Below are positions 5,585 through 7,399 of a stretch of DNA of 7,399 nucleotides, piece by piece. Under the pieces are notes generated by a model, which ran no database searches, was not told the origin of the DNA, and saw only the letters and a program-made list of their open reading frames with translations. Within the stretch, counting starts at the first letter, position 1; each line of letters starts with the position of its first letter. Made by a program: the position numbers and the translations under genes. This DNA comes from Candidatus Altarchaeum sp. (GTDB lineage: Archaea; Altiarchaeota; Altiarchaeia; Altiarchaeales; Altiarchaeaceae), in the NCBI GenBank assembly GCA_018260755.1, contig JAGTWP010000064.1:1-7399 (forward strand). The letters are read 5' to 3'.

Positions 5585-6553
5585 TCATTCTTTGTTTTTC
5601 ATTTCATTCGCATAAATATGTGCCATTCTTATTGGTTCTGGCACATTGTATTTTAAAAATTTCTTAACTATTTCCACTGCTGTTTCTAATGAAATTTTAT
5701 GTCCGGGAGATACATAAATTTTTTTTATTTTCTTGCCGACCAGCCTGCTGTTAATAAATACATTGTCGTCCTTTATTTCTCCGCACAATAAACTCTTTGC
5801 TATGCCAATTGTTGCTATGTCAAGTGAAACACCAATATGGCTTGCAATTCCAATTCCTCCCGGGTGCAAAATTCCGTTCCCATCTACCATCAGTAAAATT
5901 TGGGATTTTTCTATTCCTGCATTTATTGCATCATTTATCACTTTTTCAATTATAGGAAATTCCCTGAACGAAAGATATGTCGGGATGTAAGGAAAATTTA
6001 CAGGTATTTTAACGGAAAATTTTTTAAATTTATCAATGTTTCTATCTTTAACTATCAATGCACCAAATCCGTATTCCTCATCGCTTATATTTTTATAGGC
6101 AACATCGGAACCACAAATTATAGCATTAGAATAATCATTTACATTCTCTACAACAACCCGCCTGCTTAAATCATCCTGAATTTTTTTCATTTCTTTTAAA
6201 GGATAATTGCTGTGAAAATTTCTAAATACATAGTCCAAAAAATTTTTAAGTCCTGCGTCTTCTTTTTTACTTTCATTTTCTATTACAAATCCCTCTTTTT
6301 CTAACAAAGTAATCTTCTTTTCAACTCCGAGTTTATATCCTCCTATTCTTCCGTCGGAATGGAGCACTCTGTGACAAGGAATTTTTATCGGAGTCGGATT
6401 ACGATTTAGTGCTGTTCCTACTGCTCTTGCAGAAATTTCATCCCCCAATGCGAGCGCCAATTCCTTATAGGTTGAAATTTTTCCTTCCGGAATCTGGCTT
6501 GTCAATTTTAGCACATACTTATAAAAATCAAACAGTGCTTCCATCTCACTCAT
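5585..6553 (-). CDS. Bifunctional O6-alkylguanine-DNA alkyltransferase / endonuclease V
   Basis: The start is ATG 6553 (322 residues); extending to 6565 would need a TTG start and adds only four residues. The N-terminal part (about 7-95) is the DNA-binding and active-site domain of an alkyltransferase: IPEGKISTYKELA (21-33), the helix SARAVGTALNRNP (41-53) with its flipping arginine, and the acceptor cysteine in PCHRV (C60). The usual preceding N-terminal domain is missing. The C-terminal part (about 108-318) is endonuclease V, which nicks DNA next to deoxyinosine. The metal and catalytic residues are visible: D150 (GSDVAY), E198 (FREFP), D224 (VDGNG), the HPGGIGIASHIG block and H285 (SPGHKISLE). 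A fusion of this kind was characterised in Ferroplasma acidarmanus as active for both reactions. All key residues are intact here, so both activities are expected. It is divergent to tRNA-Lys across a 62-bp AT-rich gap. Confidence 0.93.
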   Translation of the reverse strand: MSEMEALFDFYKYVLKLTSQIPEGKISTYKELALALGDEISARAVGTALNRNPTPIKIPCHRVLHSDGRIGGYKLGVEKKITLLEKEGFVIENESKKEDAGLKNFLDYVFRNFHSNYPLKEMKKIQDDLSRRVVVENVNDYSNAIICGSDVAYKNISDEEYGFGALIVKDRNIDKFKKFSVKIPVNFPYIPTYLSFREFPIIEKVINDAINAGIEKSQILLMVDGNGILHPGGIGIASHIGVSLDIATIGIAKSLLCGEIKDDNVFINSRLVGKKIKKIYVSPGHKISLETAVEIVKKFLKYNVPEPIRMAHIYANEMKNKE

Positions 6554-6570
6554 ATTTTTAAACAAAAAAT

Positions 6571-6592
6571 TTAATTAACTAACTCTAATTAA
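6571..6592. promoter_or_regulatory. Divergent promoter region with TTAATTA dyad
   Basis: The 62-bp gap between the alkyltransferase-endonuclease start (6553) and tRNA-Lys (6616) must hold both promoters. It contains TTAATTA (6571-6577) and its inverted copy TAATTAA (6586-6592), 8 bp apart. These could be TATA-like elements for the two directions or a repressor site. The AT-richness prevents naming exact boxes. Confidence 0.35.
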
Positions 6593-6615
6593 TTAAGTAT
6601 TAATACAAAATTTAT

Positions 6616-6689
6616 GGGCTTATAGCTCAGTTTGGTAGAGCGACGGACTCTTAATCCGTCTGCCGCGGGTTCAAATCCCGTTAAGCCCG
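6616..6689 (+). tRNA. tRNA-Lys (anticodon CTT)
   Basis: The 74-nt sequence folds as a full cloverleaf. The acceptor stem is GGGCTTA/TAAGCCC and the D-stem is GCTC/GAGC with a GG-containing loop. The anticodon stem is ACGGA/TCCGT with loop CTCTTAA, giving anticodon CTT for lysine AAG codons. The variable loop is CTGCC, the T-stem is GCGGG/CCCGT with loop TTCAAAT and one G-T pair, and the discriminator is G, as usual for archaeal tRNA-Lys. CCA is not encoded (the DNA continues CTTTT). There is no intron. The next gene may start only 6 nt downstream. Confidence 0.96.
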
Positions 6690-6695
6690 CTTTTA

Positions 6696-7169
6696 ATGCT
6701 CTTAATGATGGAACATCAGGAATATCTCCTAAAAGGAAAAGATATGAATGAAATTTTTAAAAAAATTTTGGAAAAGAGCAGAAATTTTCTTGAAGTTGTT
6801 CAGTTTTACAAATCAGCAGATGACTATGCATCGCTTATTCTTTCAAATCCGAATTCAACACCTGAAATTTTGTTTGAGGAAGAACTTAATGAAGTCGCTG
6901 ATGAGCACATATCCAACAATGAGCATGTTATTTATGGAAATCTGGACTACGGAACGGAACGGACTATCAGGTATTTGATGGTTTTTGTTAATAAAATTTT
7001 GGTTGCACGGTTGTACGGTGTTGAATGGTCGCAGAGGGCTGAATCAAAATTGACTGTCCAATTTAATAAAATTGCCCTGTTTGATAACGAAAATTCGGAT
7101 GTTCTCTATAAAAAGGCAGTAAATTTAATTACAGAGGTTATTAAAGAGAAGACGTTATTTAAGGAGTGA
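6696..7169 (+). CDS. Uncharacterised protein of up to 157 residues, downstream of tRNA-Lys
   Basis: I do not recognise the family. The product is soluble-looking, acidic and mixed alpha/beta, with no signal peptide or membrane segment. It has an N-terminal helix region (IFKKILEKSRNFLEVVQFYK, about 20-39), an acidic middle (FEEELNEVADEHISNNEH), a probable beta-strand stretch (RTIRYLMVFVNKILVARLYGVEW, about 90-112) and a C-terminal helix ending TEVIKEKTLFKE. The start is uncertain: ATG at 6696, 6705 or 6708, or ATG 6744, which follows AAAAGGAAAAGAT, a weak Shine-Dalgarno-like stretch, and gives 141 residues. The region before 6744 looks less protein-like. There is no room for a separate promoter after the tRNA unless it lies inside it, so co-transcription is likely. 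Length and composition support a real gene. Confidence 0.7.
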   Translation: MLLMMEHQEYLLKGKDMNEIFKKILEKSRNFLEVVQFYKSADDYASLILSNPNSTPEILFEEELNEVADEHISNNEHVIYGNLDYGTERTIRYLMVFVNKILVARLYGVEWSQRAESKLTVQFNKIALFDNENSDVLYKKAVNLITEVIKEKTLFKE

Positions 7170-7224
7170 ATTCATTAATAAATTTTATTTGTAACTATTC
7201 AGCCACCCCAAAAATCACAGGTAA

Positions 7225-7395
7225 TTTAAAAATTTTTAGATTTTTAAAGATTGAAAATCTTGTGGATTTTCAGTAATTTTTTGAAATTTTACGCTCACTT
7301 CGTTCGTGTATTTTCAAACAAGTTTGAAAATCGTAGGTATTAAAAAATATTTGAAATATTTTTTAAGATTGAAAATTTATTTATAAATTTTCAGT
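7225..7395. repeat. Cluster of five hairpins downstream of the last gene, including palindromic repeat copy 2
   Basis: The gene-free end of the window (7170-7399) is packed with inverted repeats. They are: 7225-7233 with 7240-7248 (9 bp); 7250-7259 with 7265-7274 (10 bp, one G-T); 7310-7319 with 7322-7331 (10 bp, 2-nt spacer); 7340-7352 with 7354-7366 (13 bp, 1-nt spacer); 7368-7379 with 7384-7395 (12 bp, one G-T). The second and fifth share their outer arms, AGATTGAAAAT and ATTTTCAGTAA. The third is preceded by CTCACTTCGTTCG (7294-7306) and forms copy 2 of the element inside the methyltransferase. Some may act as terminators for the preceding gene, and the whole may be a repeat cluster or structured RNA. 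Confidence 0.65.
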
Positions 7396-7399
7396 AAAT

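Noticed and set aside
6554-6565. Extension of the alkyltransferase-endonuclease to TTG 6565
   Set aside because: It needs a rare start and adds four residues without homology; ATG 6553 is preferred.

Overview
This AT-rich window carries seven genes and two tRNA genes of clearly archaeal type. The archaeal markers are a Pop5-type RNase P protein, a Dph2-type diphthamide enzyme fragment, an alkyltransferase-endonuclease V fusion of the kind described from Ferroplasma, and starts that lack Shine-Dalgarno sequences. The sequence alone does not fix the lineage. Low GC, several shortened or fused genes and tight spacing would suit a small-genome or Altiarchaeota/DPANN-like archaeon, but that is only a guess.

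Layout. 1-122: upstream region with a likely TATA box and, at its very start, what looks like the broken end of a second copy of the neighbouring HTH gene. 123-2741 (+): a membrane-tethered HTH protein with a large external beta-propeller. 2742-2919: convergent intergenic gap dominated by a long inverted repeat. 2920-4080 (-): amino-group DNA methyltransferase with motif order I then IV, carrying an in-frame palindromic repeat. 4084-4632 (-): RNase P protein Pop5 with a C-terminal tail of ten hexapeptide repeats. 4643-4715 (-): tRNA-Val(CAC), 10 nt in front of pop5. 4801-5460 (-): a Dph2 homologue lacking its N-terminal domain. 5585-6553 (-): fused O6-alkylguanine-DNA alkyltransferase and endonuclease V. 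6616-6689 (+): tRNA-Lys(CTT), 6 nt in front of an unrecognised gene at 6696-7169 (+). 7170-7399: no gene, but a dense run of hairpins.

How the parts fit. The minus-strand block tRNA-Val, pop5, methyltransferase is packed with gaps of 10 and 3 nt and is probably one transcript, so an RNase P subunit mRNA would begin with an RNase P substrate. The other minus-strand genes (translation-factor modification and DNA repair) are separately spaced housekeeping genes. There is no sign of a phage, transposase, CRISPR array or complete restriction-modification system. The most interesting points are a small palindromic repeat found both between genes and in frame inside the methyltransferase, the tRNA-RNase P linkage, the domain-less Dph2, and a striking excess of the palindrome AAATTT across the window.
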